NCBI RefSeq assembly: GCF_902141855.1
Contig: NZ_CABFVH010000003.1
Coordinates: 1 to 64,000 of the forward strand
Source: Methylobacterium dankookense
GTDB lineage: Bacteria; Pseudomonadota; Alphaproteobacteria; Rhizobiales; Beijerinckiaceae
Direction: 5' to 3'
Length of the DNA stretch: 64,000 nucleotides
A model generated the notes under the pieces. It saw nothing but the letters and a program-made list of their open reading frames with translations, searched no databases and had not been told where the DNA came from. Below are positions 18,031 through 26,576 of the stretch, in pieces. A program made the translations under genes and the position numbers. Positions within the stretch are counted from its first letter, which is position 1. Each line of letters opens with the position of its first letter.

Positions 18031-18323
18031 ACAAGGTCTACGTGGGGGACCGGACCATCGACGGGATCGTCGTCACGGTCGACGGCAGGCCGCTTCCGGA
18101 CAGGACGGACGCCAAGCGCTACTCGCGCAACGGCTTCGAGTGGAGCTACGAGGGACCCGAGCCCTCGCAGCTCGCCTACGCGATGCTGGTCGAACACCTC
18201 GGGGACACGGCCCAGGCGGAACGCCTCCAGCCGCAGTTCATGCGCAGCGTTGTGGCCAACTTCCAGAACGAGTGGGAGATGACGACGGCCGACATCGACC
18301 GCGTCCTGCAGCGCCTGCGCTAG
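18027..18323 (+). CDS. DUF6166-like soluble protein
   Basis: 98 residues from a GTG start at 18027 that overlaps the upstream stop. The pattern YVGDRTIDGIVVTVDGRPL, then NGFEWSYEGPEPSQLAYAML and a C-terminal helix (MTTADIDRVLQRLR) fits the DUF6166 family as I remember it; this was not searched. The family is small, soluble and uncharacterised. Here it is embedded in the hydroxylase-panB operon, and its coupling to the upstream membrane gene suggests a stoichiometric role. Confidence 0.65.
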   Translation: MNKVYVGDRTIDGIVVTVDGRPLPDRTDAKRYSRNGFEWSYEGPEPSQLAYAMLVEHLGDTAQAERLQPQFMRSVVANFQNEWEMTTADIDRVLQRLR

Positions 18324-18401
18324 GCGCGCGCCGAGCTCGGATCGACCCCGGCGGCCGGGGTCGGTCGTCTCGACCAACGCACGTTTTCCAGAGGGGCGGA
18401 C

Positions 18402-19301
18402 ATGGGTGCCACCGCGGCGACTTCCTCGAACGAGCCGGCCAGGAAGGCAGGCAAGCGGACGATCCTCGACATCCGCGCCGCCAAGCAGACCGGCGAGAAG
18501 TTCGTCTACATGTCCGTGCCGGATTACACCTCCGCCCGCTGGGCCGAGATGGCAGGCATCGACGTCGCCGTCGTCGGTGATAGCCTCGCCATGGTCGCGC
18601 ACGGCCACGCCAGCACCATACCCGCGACGATGGACATGATGATCCTACATGCGGGGGCGGTACGGCGCGGCGCGCCGGATACCTTCGTGCTCGGCTGCAT
18701 GCCCTACCAGAGCTATAACACCGTCGACCGAGCCCTCACGAACGCCACGCGCTTCATGCAGGAGGCGCTCTGCGACGCGGTGAAGCCGCAGGGTGGCAGG
18801 AGCCAAGCGCACATCCTGAAGGCCCTCGTTGACGCGGGTATCCCAACCGCCTCGCATATCGGGCTGACGCCGCACACCATCGCGAACTTCGGCGGCTTCA
18901 AGATCCAGGGACGCACCGCCGAGGCCGCGATGAAGATCCTGGAGGACGCGCTGGCCATCGAGGATGCTGGCTGCTTCATGTTGGAATTCGAGGCCGTTCC
19001 GGCGCCGATTGCCAAACTGATTTCCGAGCAGCTCACGATCCCGACCATCGGCATCGGTGCCGGCGCCGGGTGCGACGGCCAGATCCTGCTCGCCTACGAC
19101 CTGCTGGGGGTCTTCACGGACTTCAAGCCGAAGTTCACGAAGCGCTACGCCAACCTGACCGAGGTCGCGGTGACCGGCATCCGCAAGTACGTTGAGGAGG
19201 TGAAGGCGGTAATCTTTCCCGACGACGACCACTCGTATCGCGTCGATCCAGCTGAGTACGAGAAGTTCCAGACGCTCGTCGCCCGGCGCAAGCACGTCTG
19301 A
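18402..19301 (+). CDS. panB: Divergent ketopantoate hydroxymethyltransferase (PanB-like)
   Basis: 299 residues with clear PanB architecture: AGIDVAVVGDSLAMVAHGH, AVRRGAPDTF, HIGLTPHTIANFGGFKIQGR and PTIGIGAGAGCDGQILLAYD. Compared from memory with E. coli PanB, Asp45 (here Asp60), Lys112 (Lys128) and the base Glu181 (Glu197) are kept. Two of the three Mg2+ ligands differ: Asp84 is Cys99 and Glu114 is Gln130. PanB adds a one-carbon unit from methylene-THF to 2-oxoisovalerate; these changes suggest another metal or substrate. It ends an operon with a lipid-type hydroxylase and an MFS transporter, not with panC, so routine pantothenate synthesis is unlikely. Confidence 0.85.
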   Translation: MGATAATSSNEPARKAGKRTILDIRAAKQTGEKFVYMSVPDYTSARWAEMAGIDVAVVGDSLAMVAHGHASTIPATMDMMILHAGAVRRGAPDTFVLGCMPYQSYNTVDRALTNATRFMQEALCDAVKPQGGRSQAHILKALVDAGIPTASHIGLTPHTIANFGGFKIQGRTAEAAMKILEDALAIEDAGCFMLEFEAVPAPIAKLISEQLTIPTIGIGAGAGCDGQILLAYDLLGVFTDFKPKFTKRYANLTEVAVTGIRKYVEEVKAVIFPDDDHSYRVDPAEYEKFQTLVARRKHV

Positions 19302-19399
19302 GAAGCACGGGGGCGGGTGTGTTTCGGCGTGCAACTTTGGTTCATCCGCACTTTCGGTGCTGCGGGTCTGTTGTCCGATCAAGCTTTGCCGGTCTCAGT

Positions 19400-20266
19400 T
19401 CACGCGGCATGGAGGACGCGCTGGCGTAGGAGATCGAATCCGGCTCTGCCGTACATGCTGCGCTTGATCAGTTTCAGGCGGTTGACCTGCCCCTCGACAG
19501 GACCGTTGCTCCAGGGTTCGACGATGGCGGCGCGCACGGCTGGCTCGTCCCGCCGGAGCCCTGTGACGAAGCCGCCGAGATCGGTCGCGGCTGCAGCGTC
19601 CAGCCAGGGCGTCAGTCCGGTGGGATCGTTTTGGCGCAAAAGATCGGCGAAGGCGCGGATAACCTCGGCTGCTTGGCTCAGCTTCGGCGCGGCGCTGCAG
19701 AGCGCTTCGGTGAAGGCGCGATCCTCCGGCGACAGCGCAGCCAGGTCGCCAGTGAGCCATCGGGTGATGCGGCGCGTCGAGGGGATCCGAGTGGACGGTG
19801 GTCGAGCCGGTGCCCCGCGCTTCCGACGCGCAGCCCAGCGCCGGACGATATCGTAGCCACCCGTGAAGCCGTGTGCGTGCAACTCCCGGTAAAGCGCGGT
19901 GGCGCTGTGCTGGCCTTCCTGCCAGCGGGCCTCAACGAAGGGGAGATGGCGGTCGAGCCGGCTCGAACCCGGTGCGCGACGGTAGGGCACGAACCGGCCT
20001 GCCCGCACCCAGCGGCGCACGGCGTTGCGGGACGCGCCGAGACGGCGAGCGATCTCCTTGGTCGGCAGACCTTCGCCGTGGAGGCACAGGGCCGCCTCAC
20101 AGCGATCACGTCGTCGGCTCGTCACCTCCGGCTTGGCTGCGGTCTCCCTCAGGCCAGGGGAGGCCGAGGGATCCTTCTCGGCGCGGTGGGCCACGCTCCG
20201 GATCTGGGGCTGGTGTCGTTCGACCACGCCGCGCAGCGCCTCGGATGCGTTGACGAGCAGGTGCCA
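19400..20266 (-). pseudogene. ISL3-family transposase, C-terminal part
   Basis: Resumes after the IS110 insertion with WHLLVNASEALRGVVERH. It contains an internal HTH insertion (LPTKEIARRLGASRNAVRRW) and ends with the ISL3 catalytic C-terminus WSNGPVEGQVNRLKLIKRSM and YGRAGFDLLRQRVL. It would form one ORF with 21676-22367 if the IS110 were removed. Confidence 0.85.
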
Positions 20267-20549
20267 TATGTGGACGGCCCCCGTCTCGCAAGGTTGACGA
20301 AGTCGGTTCGCGTCATTCGATTGCTTGCATTCATATGTCCGGCCTTCTGCTGCGCTCGCACATGAACGCTGGCCAAGATGGGTTCCGCGGCGTGAGGCCC
20401 AAACAACGATGCGACCATGGCTGGCCACTGGCACCTGCGGGTTGGTTCACGTCTCGGATCAATCGATCACGCCACCTCTTCGTCCTCTTGCAAGCTCGGC
20501 ATCAGTCCTGAGCAGACGCGCTCTTCGCGGTCTGCGCCCGGACCGATCT
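20267..20549 (-). ncRNA. Candidate bridge/seek-RNA region of the second IS110-family element
   Basis: Non-coding segment between the transposase stop and the element end. It is equivalent in place and size to 12030-12289 of the first element. The assignment is by analogy with IS1111-group elements; no fold or target complementarity was worked out. Confidence 0.4.
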
Positions 20550-21614
20550 CTACACGGCCCCTGCCGCCGCGGGTGCAGGCCGGCCGGCGAAGCTCTCGCC
20601 GGTGATCATCAACTTCCAGGCTATGCGCGCGAGCTTGTTGGCCAGCGCCACCGCTACCAGTTTCGGCGGCTTGCGGCGCAGAAGGTCCTGGACCCAAGCC
20701 GCGAACCGGTGTCCGTCGCGCGATCGGCCCTCGCGCACGCGCCGGATCAGGGCCGTGGCTCCGACGACCAGCACGCTGCGCAACGCCTCGTCGCCCGCCC
20801 GCGTGATCACGCCGGGTCGCGCCTTGCCCGCCGTCGAGTGATCCTTCGGCGTCAGCCCGATCCAGGCCGCGAACTGCCGGCCCGACCGGAAGGCCTCGGG
20901 TGCCGGCGTCTTCATGGTCAGCAGCGTCGCTCCGATCGGTCCGATGCCGGGGATCCCAGCCAAGCGTCGGCTGCGCTCGTCGGCACGGTGCCAGGCCAGG
21001 AGCTTGGCCTCGACGACCGCGAGCTTCGCCTGGACCTGTGCATACTCGGCCGCCTGCATCGCGAACAGTTCGCGGGCAAGCGAGGGCAGCGCCACGTCGG
21101 CCTCAATACGCGCAAGCAATGCGGGCACGTGCGTGATGCCGCTGGCACCCGCGAGGCCGAACTCGGCCGCGTAACCGCGGATCGCATTGGCGAGTTGAGT
21201 TCGGTTGCGGACCAGCCGGTCGCGAAGTCCCACCAGCATGAGCGCCGCCTGCTGCTCGGCCGTCTTGACCGGCACGAAGCGCATGGTCGGCCGGCTCATC
21301 GCCTCGCACAGCGCTTCGGCGTCGGCCGCGTCGTTCTTGCCACGCTTGACGTAGGGCTTCACGAGTTGCGGGGCGATGAGTTGCACCTCGTGGCCGAACC
21401 CACTCAGCAGCCGCGCCCAGTGGTGTGAGGCGCCGCAGGCTTCGATGGCGACGCGCGTCGGCGCGAGCTTCTCGAAGAATGCGATCATCTCCCGACGCCG
21501 GAGCTTCCGGCGCAGGACCGGCTGCTCGTCCCCATCAACGCCATGGAGCTGGAAGATGTGCTTGGACGTGTCCATCCCGATGCGGGTAATCTCGTTCACG
21601 GACGGCCTCCTCAC
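20550..21614 (-). CDS. IS110-family transposase (DEDD recombinase)
   Basis: 354 residues. The DEDD domain reads GMDTSKHIFQLHG, VAIEACGASHHWARLL and KNDAADAEALCEAM. The C-terminal transposase_20 domain has LAGIPGIGPIGATLL and FAAWIGLTPKDHSTAGKARPG. The C-terminal tail is Ala/Pro-rich. It appears intact and is presumably the copy that inserted into ISL3. Confidence 0.92.
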   Translation of the reverse strand: MRRPSVNEITRIGMDTSKHIFQLHGVDGDEQPVLRRKLRRREMIAFFEKLAPTRVAIEACGASHHWARLLSGFGHEVQLIAPQLVKPYVKRGKNDAADAEALCEAMSRPTMRFVPVKTAEQQAALMLVGLRDRLVRNRTQLANAIRGYAAEFGLAGASGITHVPALLARIEADVALPSLARELFAMQAAEYAQVQAKLAVVEAKLLAWHRADERSRRLAGIPGIGPIGATLLTMKTPAPEAFRSGRQFAAWIGLTPKDHSTAGKARPGVITRAGDEALRSVLVVGATALIRRVREGRSRDGHRFAAWVQDLLRRKPPKLVAVALANKLARIAWKLMITGESFAGRPAPAAAGAV

Positions 21615-21675
21615 CTGAGATCTGCAACGACCTCAGCTTGGCACAGCGATGCCGTTCGGGGGCCGTCCACCCCAA

Positions 21676-22367
21676 CAGCGATCCGCGACCTGCGTCGCCG
21701 TCGGCGCTCCCGTACGCGCAGCCTCGGCATAGGGCCCCGAGCGGTCACGGCTGACGACAGTCACGCTCGGATGGGCAGCGAGCCAATCCCGCACCGGTGC
21801 CGCAGAGCGGCCGGGCAACAGGTCGATGACGCGCCGCCGCTCCAAGTCGCACACGATGGTGCCGTAGGACCGGCCGCGTCGCCACGCCCAATCGTCGATG
21901 CCCACCACCCGCGGCGGCGGAGACGGTACGGTCCCGCGACGACGGATCAAGCGCAGGACGGTGTCGCCGCTGATAGGCATGGCCAGCCGCCGCGACAACC
22001 TTGCGCCGGCCTCACCACCCAGCACCATGCCGATGTCGGTCTGCGCCTCAGCCAACCGGTCGCTGCGGCGCGCCTTGCGCGTGCCCAGCCCCGGCACGCG
22101 TTCGGCGAAGATCCGCCCCGGGCAATGGCCGCAGCGGAAGCGGCGGACCTGCACCCGCCATGTCACCGACCGGTCCTGCCAGGGCAGATCCTTGAACGTC
22201 CGCCAATACCTGCTGTGCACCCGCGTCGAAGCACGCCCGCAGACCCGACAGGACGCCTGGGCCGCCGTGGTCCGGGCAGTGATCAGCAACCCCGTTTTAT
22301 CCAGCGTCAGGTCATCGACGTGCAGGCCGTCCGGGACCGACGGCATCGACGGGTTCGAGATCGGCAT
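21676..22367 (-). pseudogene. ISL3-family transposase, N-terminal part
   Basis: Begins at 22367 and shows the ISL3 zinc-finger pair (CRVCGRAST and FRCGHCPGRIF), followed by the DDE start VVGIDDWAWRRGRSYGTIVC and VVSRDRSGPYAEAA. It stops at TATQVADR, where the IS110 begins. The remaining C-terminus is at 19400-20266. Confidence 0.85.
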
Positions 22368-22458
22368 CGCGCTGCCCTCGGGCCACCATGCGAATCAACG
22401 CCCAAACCACCGCTCCGCACCGAAAGTGCGGATGAACCAAAGTTGCACGCCGAAACAC

Positions 22459-22593
22459 AACGAGGATCGCGTCGAGCCCTGACGGCGGTAGGGCCGTGCC
22501 CGTACCGCGCACCTGCAACGCGGCGCGGATGTCGCCGAGGCTCAGGCCGTCGCGGGACCGATTGCGCGGAGCCGGCGGCGGGAGGATCGTCAA
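22459..22593 (-). pseudogene. N-terminal stub of an unknown gene cut by ISL3
   Basis: The frame opens at 22593 with MTILPPPAPRNRSRDGLSL and runs for 45 codons to the ISL3 terminal repeat, beyond which it would read into the element. The piece GLSLGDIRAALQVRG faintly recalls the start of ExoD-like proteins, but this is too short to assign. It could also be non-coding. Confidence 0.3.
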
Positions 22594-22623
22594 GTCTATG
22601 TCCCCGCCTTTCCCGGCCCGAGA

Positions 22624-24104
22624 TCAGGCGACCGCGCGGGCGGCTTCTCGCACCTGGCGGGTCGCCACGTCCACGCGCCCGCTGGCCTGCGCGATCGCCT
22701 CGACGCTGCCGGCGATGCCGGCCGCACCCTGCGAGGCGGTCTGCATGCTGCCGGACATCTCGCGCGTGACGGCGGACTGCTCCTCGACGGCGGCCGCGAT
22801 GGCAGCCGAGGCTTGGTCGAGGGAGCGGATGGTTGTACCGATCGTGCCGATCGCCTCGACAGCTTGCTGGGTCGCCCCTTGCGTCGCGGCGATCTGGGCG
22901 CGGATCTGGTCCGTGGCCTTCGCCGTTTGCGCGGCGAGCGCCTTCACCTCCGAGGCCACCACCGCGAAGCCGCGCCCGGACTCCCCCGCGCGCGCCGCCT
23001 CGATCGTGGCGTTGAGCGCGAGCAGGTTGGTCTGCCCGGCGATGCCCTGGATGAGGCCGACCACGTCGCCGATCTGCGCAGCCTGCCCGCTCAGGCCGGC
23101 CACGATGTCGCCGGTGCTGCGAACCTGCTCGACGGCCGTGCCGGCGAGGCGGGCCGTATGGCTCACCTGCTGGCTGATCTCCGAGACGGAGGCCGACAGC
23201 TCCTCGGCCCCGGCTGCCACGGCTTGGATGTCGGCTGCGACGCTCGCGACCGATGCGTTCGCCTCGGCGGTCTGGCGCGTTACGTCCGCGACGGCACTAC
23301 CGATGGCGTCGAGGTCGGTGCTGATCGCCTGCTGGGCCTGCGCTCGACGCCGGCGCTCCAACACCTGCGCCGTGACCTCGGTGGCGAACTTGACCACCTT
23401 CACCACCCGGCCCTCGCGGTCGGTGATCGGGTTGTAGGTGGCCTGAATGAAAATTTCGCGTCCGCCCTTCGCGATGCGGCGGAACTCGGCCGACTGGAAC
23501 TCGCCGCGGGCCAGCGCGGCCCAGAACTCCCGGTAGGCCGGGCTTTCGCGTTCGTCCCCGTCCACGAACATGCCGTGGTGCCGACCCCGGATCTCGTCGA
23601 TGGCGTAGCCGACCGCCGCAAGGAAATTCGTGTTGGCGTCGAGGATGACGCCGTCGGGCGTGAAGGCGATGACGGCCTGCGAGCGGTTGAGCGCCGCAAT
23701 TTGCCCGTCGAGCTCGATCGCGCGCTGCGTCTGAGCGGTCACGTCGGTGGCGAACTTGACGACTTTGACCACCTGCCCGGCGCGGTCGCGGATCGGGTTG
23801 TAGCTGGCCTCGATCCAGACCTCGCGCCCGCCTTTGGCGAGACGTTTGAACGAACGCACCTGCGCCTCGCCGCGACCAAGCGCCTCCCAGAAACCGCGGT
23901 AGGCGACGCCGTCGCGCTCGGCCGGCTCGACGAACATGCCGTGGTGCCGTCCCTGGATCTCATCGAGCCGGTAGCCCATTGCCTTGAGGAAGTTGGCGTT
24001 GGCATCAAGGACGGTGCCGTCGGGCCTGAATTCGATGACGGCCTGAACGCTGTCGAGGGCGGCCAATGGGCACGCAGGTCACGATCGTAGATCTTGGAGA
24101 GCAT
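22624..24104 (-). CDS. Soluble PAS-PAS methyl-accepting chemotaxis protein, start shifted
   Basis: Two tandem, near-identical PAS domains (each with NFLKAMGY or NFLAAVGY and GRHHGMFV) are followed by an MCP signalling domain with the hairpin tip [20 protein letters not shown]. There are no membrane helices, so this is a cytosolic chemoreceptor for redox, light or an internal ligand. The main frame begins only at a TTG (24066). A better start, ATG 24104 with GGGGGATCGTCC, reads [12 protein letters not shown] in another frame. A one-base change near 24066 would join them into the standard N-terminus. Confidence 0.85.
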
Positions 24105-24600
24105 GGACGATCCCCCGGCGGCACTTCGGCCGCTATTCTGGCGCCGGGCCGGCCCCTAACGAAGCCGCACCTTCATTTGGAAATTTCGATTCGAGATTTG
24201 TAAAATTAGTGCATGTATATAGTTAATACAACATTGACTCATTAAATTCGGCCACCGCTAATGCTGACTAGAGCCGCCGGGCATTGTGTCGCAGCATCTT
24301 CTGGATCGAGGTCGGGCTCGACGAGGTCCGCCACGGGACCTCATTTCCCTGTCCTGGAAGTGGCTGGATCGGTCGCCGCCAGGACTGGACAGCATCGATA
24401 AAGATTTGGTTTGACGAATTGGGTCGCTCGACGAAGTCAAGCTTGCTCGTACTGGTCGGGATGCGTCGCCCGCATGGCGATCCGACGTGAGACGTCGATA
24501 CTTGGAAGGCCTAACCAACCGCCATCGACCAGGCACCGTAGTGAGGTCGCCACCCCGATCCCGACGCTCGGCATTGAGCCTAATCGCGCTTCGACGCCGC
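24105..24600. other. AT-rich upstream region and gap without a recognised gene
   Basis: Positions 24166-24250 are clearly AT-richer than their surroundings (for example TTGTATTAACTATATACATG on the minus strand) and probably hold the chemoreceptor promoter. From 24260 to 24600 no gene-like frame or repeat was recognised. Confidence 0.45.
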
Positions 24601-24890
24601 GGCGCTGTGACTGGCCGATGCAGCAGTACCCATGGTCATGCCCGGGTGCGATGTCCCGGTCTCGGTGCCTCTGCTCTTGTTTCGGTAGAGCGACCGGCTC
24701 TCAGAGCGCAACGTACTGTTCCTGACCTGGGCAGCCATGCGCGGCGGCATCTCGGTCGCGCTCGCACTCTCCGTGCCTAAGAGAGACCACAAGCCGGCGC
24801 CGTCAGCGGTGACCTACGCTGTCGTCCTGTTCTCTATCATCGTCCCGGGCTCAACGGGGTCGGTGGCAGTTGCAGTTCACCAGCGCCATC
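24600..24890 (+). pseudogene. Remnant of a CPA1 Na+/H+ antiporter C-terminus
   Basis: Reads NVLFLTWAAMRGGISVALAL, then VPKRDHKPA and YAVVLFSIIVPGST. This parallels the C-terminus of the intact antiporter at 38323-39603 (NVPFLTWAGVRGGISVALAL). An in-frame stop precedes it, and the 5' three quarters of the gene are missing. The DNA after it (to about 25045) also resembles the DNA after the intact gene (39604-39750), so a whole segment was duplicated and has decayed. Confidence 0.75.
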
Positions 24891-25054
24891 ATGACCGACA
24901 TACCGGTTTCCATCACTTCAATGTCCGCTCCTGCGCGAGGAGCGGACCTGCCATCGCGCGAAGCCGAAGGTCTGCAAGTGGCGCACAGCCGAACAAGCCG
25001 GGGCGAACTCCTGACCCCTTGCGGACATTCAAGCGTGCCGGCCCAGAGGTCTGC

Positions 25055-25197
25055 TCAGTAGGAGGAAGCGGATCTAGCAGCGGCGGCCACGACATCAGCA
25101 TGTCGTGGCCCATTGTCATGGGCGACAACGATGGAGCATGCCGCGCCGAGCAGCAGGCATGACGCGGCGAGGATGTGCAGCCAGGACGGGGCTATCG
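25055..25197 (-). pseudogene. Remnant of a DUF4396 protein N-terminus
   Basis: Minus-strand sequence PSWLHILAASCLLLGAACSI matches the start of the intact DUF4396 protein at 40822-41556 (PTWLHVLSIAALLLGAACSL), then goes out of frame. It follows the glutaredoxin-MauE gene by ten bases. It is a decayed relic of the neighbour found beside similar genes in the 40-46 kb block. Confidence 0.6.
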
Positions 25198-25207
25198 CGG
25201 CCTCCGC

Positions 25208-25954
25208 TCAGTGGTGGGCAACCAGCATCCAGACGGCCATCGCAACCATCATCAGGTTCTCGGTCAACGAGACGAAGCCGAGCGGCACGCTTCCCGAGCC
25301 GCCGACGCAGGCGCATTTGATTTCGCGCTTGTCGACGTAGACCGCCTTGACCACCGAGACGGCGCCGACCGTGCCGATGAACAGGGCCACCGGGATCGAA
25401 AGCCAGTCCAGGGCGCCCGCCACCATCAGCACGCCGGCCAGCGCCTCGCAGAAGGGGTAGGCGTAGGCGTAGCGGACCCAGCGCCGGGCGAGTAAATCGT
25501 AGCCCAGGAACATGGACGAGAAGGTTTCGACGTCCTGCAGCTTGAGGATGGCCAGCACACACATGCTGAAGGCGATGAACCACTCGCCCGCGCCCATCGT
25601 CAGCAGCGTCCCGTAGGCCGCGTAGCTCGCCGCCATCGCCATCAGGGCGGTCATGGCGAAGACGGCGACGACGGGCGTGTAGCTCGTCGCGTTCGGGTCC
25701 TTGACTTCCTTGCCGAGATGACGCCGCAGGTCGTCGTAGCCACCGATGCGCTGCCCGCCGATGAAGGTCTGCGGCGTGGTCTTCACGTCGTGCTCGGCCT
25801 TAAAGGCGTCGGTCTCCTCGCGCGTGGTCAGCCAGTGGTCGTCGACGGTGAACCCTTCGCGTTCGAGCAGATCCTTGGTCTTCAGGCCGAACGGGCAGAC
25901 GTGCTTCTCCATCACCATGCGGTAGACGATAGCCCTGCGGGTGGTGTCGAGCAT
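25208..25954 (-). CDS. Glutaredoxin-MauE fusion membrane protein
   Basis: 248 residues. Residues 1-80 are a glutaredoxin domain with HVCPFGLKTKDLLE (one active-site Cys, CPFG instead of CPYC) and the cis-Pro/GSH motif TTPQTFIGGQRIGGYDDL. A MauE/DoxX-like four-helix membrane part follows, with Cys pair KCACVGG near the end. MauE-like proteins pass electrons or disulfides across the membrane for thiol or metallo-protein maturation. It is intact here; a frameshifted paralogue lies in the copper block at 45467-46213. Confidence 0.85.
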   Translation of the reverse strand: MLDTTRRAIVYRMVMEKHVCPFGLKTKDLLEREGFTVDDHWLTTREETDAFKAEHDVKTTPQTFIGGQRIGGYDDLRRHLGKEVKDPNATSYTPVVAVFAMTALMAMAASYAAYGTLLTMGAGEWFIAFSMCVLAILKLQDVETFSSMFLGYDLLARRWVRYAYAYPFCEALAGVLMVAGALDWLSIPVALFIGTVGAVSVVKAVYVDKREIKCACVGGSGSVPLGFVSLTENLMMVAMAVWMLVAHH

Positions 25955-26075
25955 GGATCAGCTCCTCGTTGCCGGTGGTCCCGTTCGAGGGACAACCCGC
26001 GAACCGTCGGATCGGGCACGGGCGGCGGTGACGCCTCCGCCGGCTCCGCCCGGGTCCCACCGAATCCGGTGACGG

Positions 26076-26244
26076 TCAGCTTGCCAAGTCGCCAGCGATG
26101 TTGGCCGCCGCCAGCAGGCAGAGGCTTGCGAGCAACGACGTCGCGACAACGGCCAGGACCAGATCGGACACACGCGGCGCCGCAGGGCGTGGCCCGAAGG
26201 CGAGTTGCCGCCAGCTGCCTTTGGGAAGCATGGAACGGGTCATG
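26076..26244 (-). pseudogene. Small single-helix membrane protein, one-base frameshift
   Basis: ATG 26244 follows a strong GGAGG site but goes out of frame at a run of four A residues near 26221. With three, the frame would read MTRSMLPKGSWRQLAFGP, then a membrane helix (LVLAVVATSLLASLCLLAAA), and stop at 26076 (55 residues). The well-placed ribosome-binding site and clean helix support a real gene with an indel or a sequencing error. No family is known. Confidence 0.5.
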
Positions 26245-26318
26245 ATCGGCCTCCATTGCCCGGTCCGCTCCGGGCGTGCGAATCCGGGTGGACCGCCGGT
26301 GCTCGCGAACGACCGGCA

Positions 26319-26576
26319 TCAGGACGCGAGGATACCGGACAGGCCGACGAGCAGGAGCAGACCCACCGCGATCCCGCACGCGGCCCACAGCGGCCACGGG
26401 GTGACGCCGTCGCCGTTGTCGTTGGCCGGACGCGGCAGCTCGCTCGGCCAGCGCCGCCACCGTCGGCAGGTCGACGGGGCCTGCAGGACCGACGGACCCG
26501 ATCCGGCGTCATGGCGATGGCGACACGACATGACCGGGATATTGGGTGCCGTGGGCGCCCGTGACAGTACCGCCAA
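26319..26576 (-). CDS. Possible small membrane-anchored protein
   Basis: 85 codons. The last 45 residues look protein-like: ELPRPANDNGDGVTPWPLW followed by a membrane helix (AACGIAVGLLLLVGLSGIL) and an immediate stop. The N-terminal half is Arg/His-rich and may be out-of-frame noise, so the true start is unclear. No family is known. Confidence 0.35.
   Translation of the reverse strand: MAVLSRAPTAPNIPVMSCRHRHDAGSGPSVLQAPSTCRRWRRWPSELPRPANDNGDGVTPWPLWAACGIAVGLLLLVGLSGILAS

Larger units (their letters stand above)
20267..21675 (-). mobile_element. Second IS110-family (IS1111-like) element, inside ISL3
   Basis: Subterminal inverted repeats GTGGACGGCCCCCG (20270-20283) and CGGGGGCCGTCCAC (21657-21670). 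The end sequences align with those of the first IS110 element (GGGGTGGACG-CCCCC, then CGGCATCG), showing close relationship despite transposases that differ through most of their length. The 3' non-coding segment (20267-20549) is about 280 bases. It splits the ISL3 transposase at VADR/WHLL. Confidence 0.8.
19319..22458 (-). mobile_element. ISL3-family element, interrupted by an IS110-family element
   Basis: Long, perfect terminal inverted repeats: GTGTTTCGGCGTGCAACTTT begins at 19319, and its complement ends at 22458; identity runs for about 40 bases. The transposase is on the minus strand in two parts (21676-22367 and 19400-20266). The 8-base flanks (GGGCGGGT and AACGAGGA) do not match, so no target duplication remains. 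It cuts a reading frame at its right side (22459-22593). Confidence 0.85.

Noticed and set aside
19311..22466. Target-site duplication around ISL3
   Set aside because: The eight bases at each side (GGGCGGGT, AACGAGGA) do not match.
22459..22593. Stub as an ExoD exopolysaccharide protein
   Set aside because: Only a weak resemblance (GLSLGDIRAAL) over too few residues to name it.
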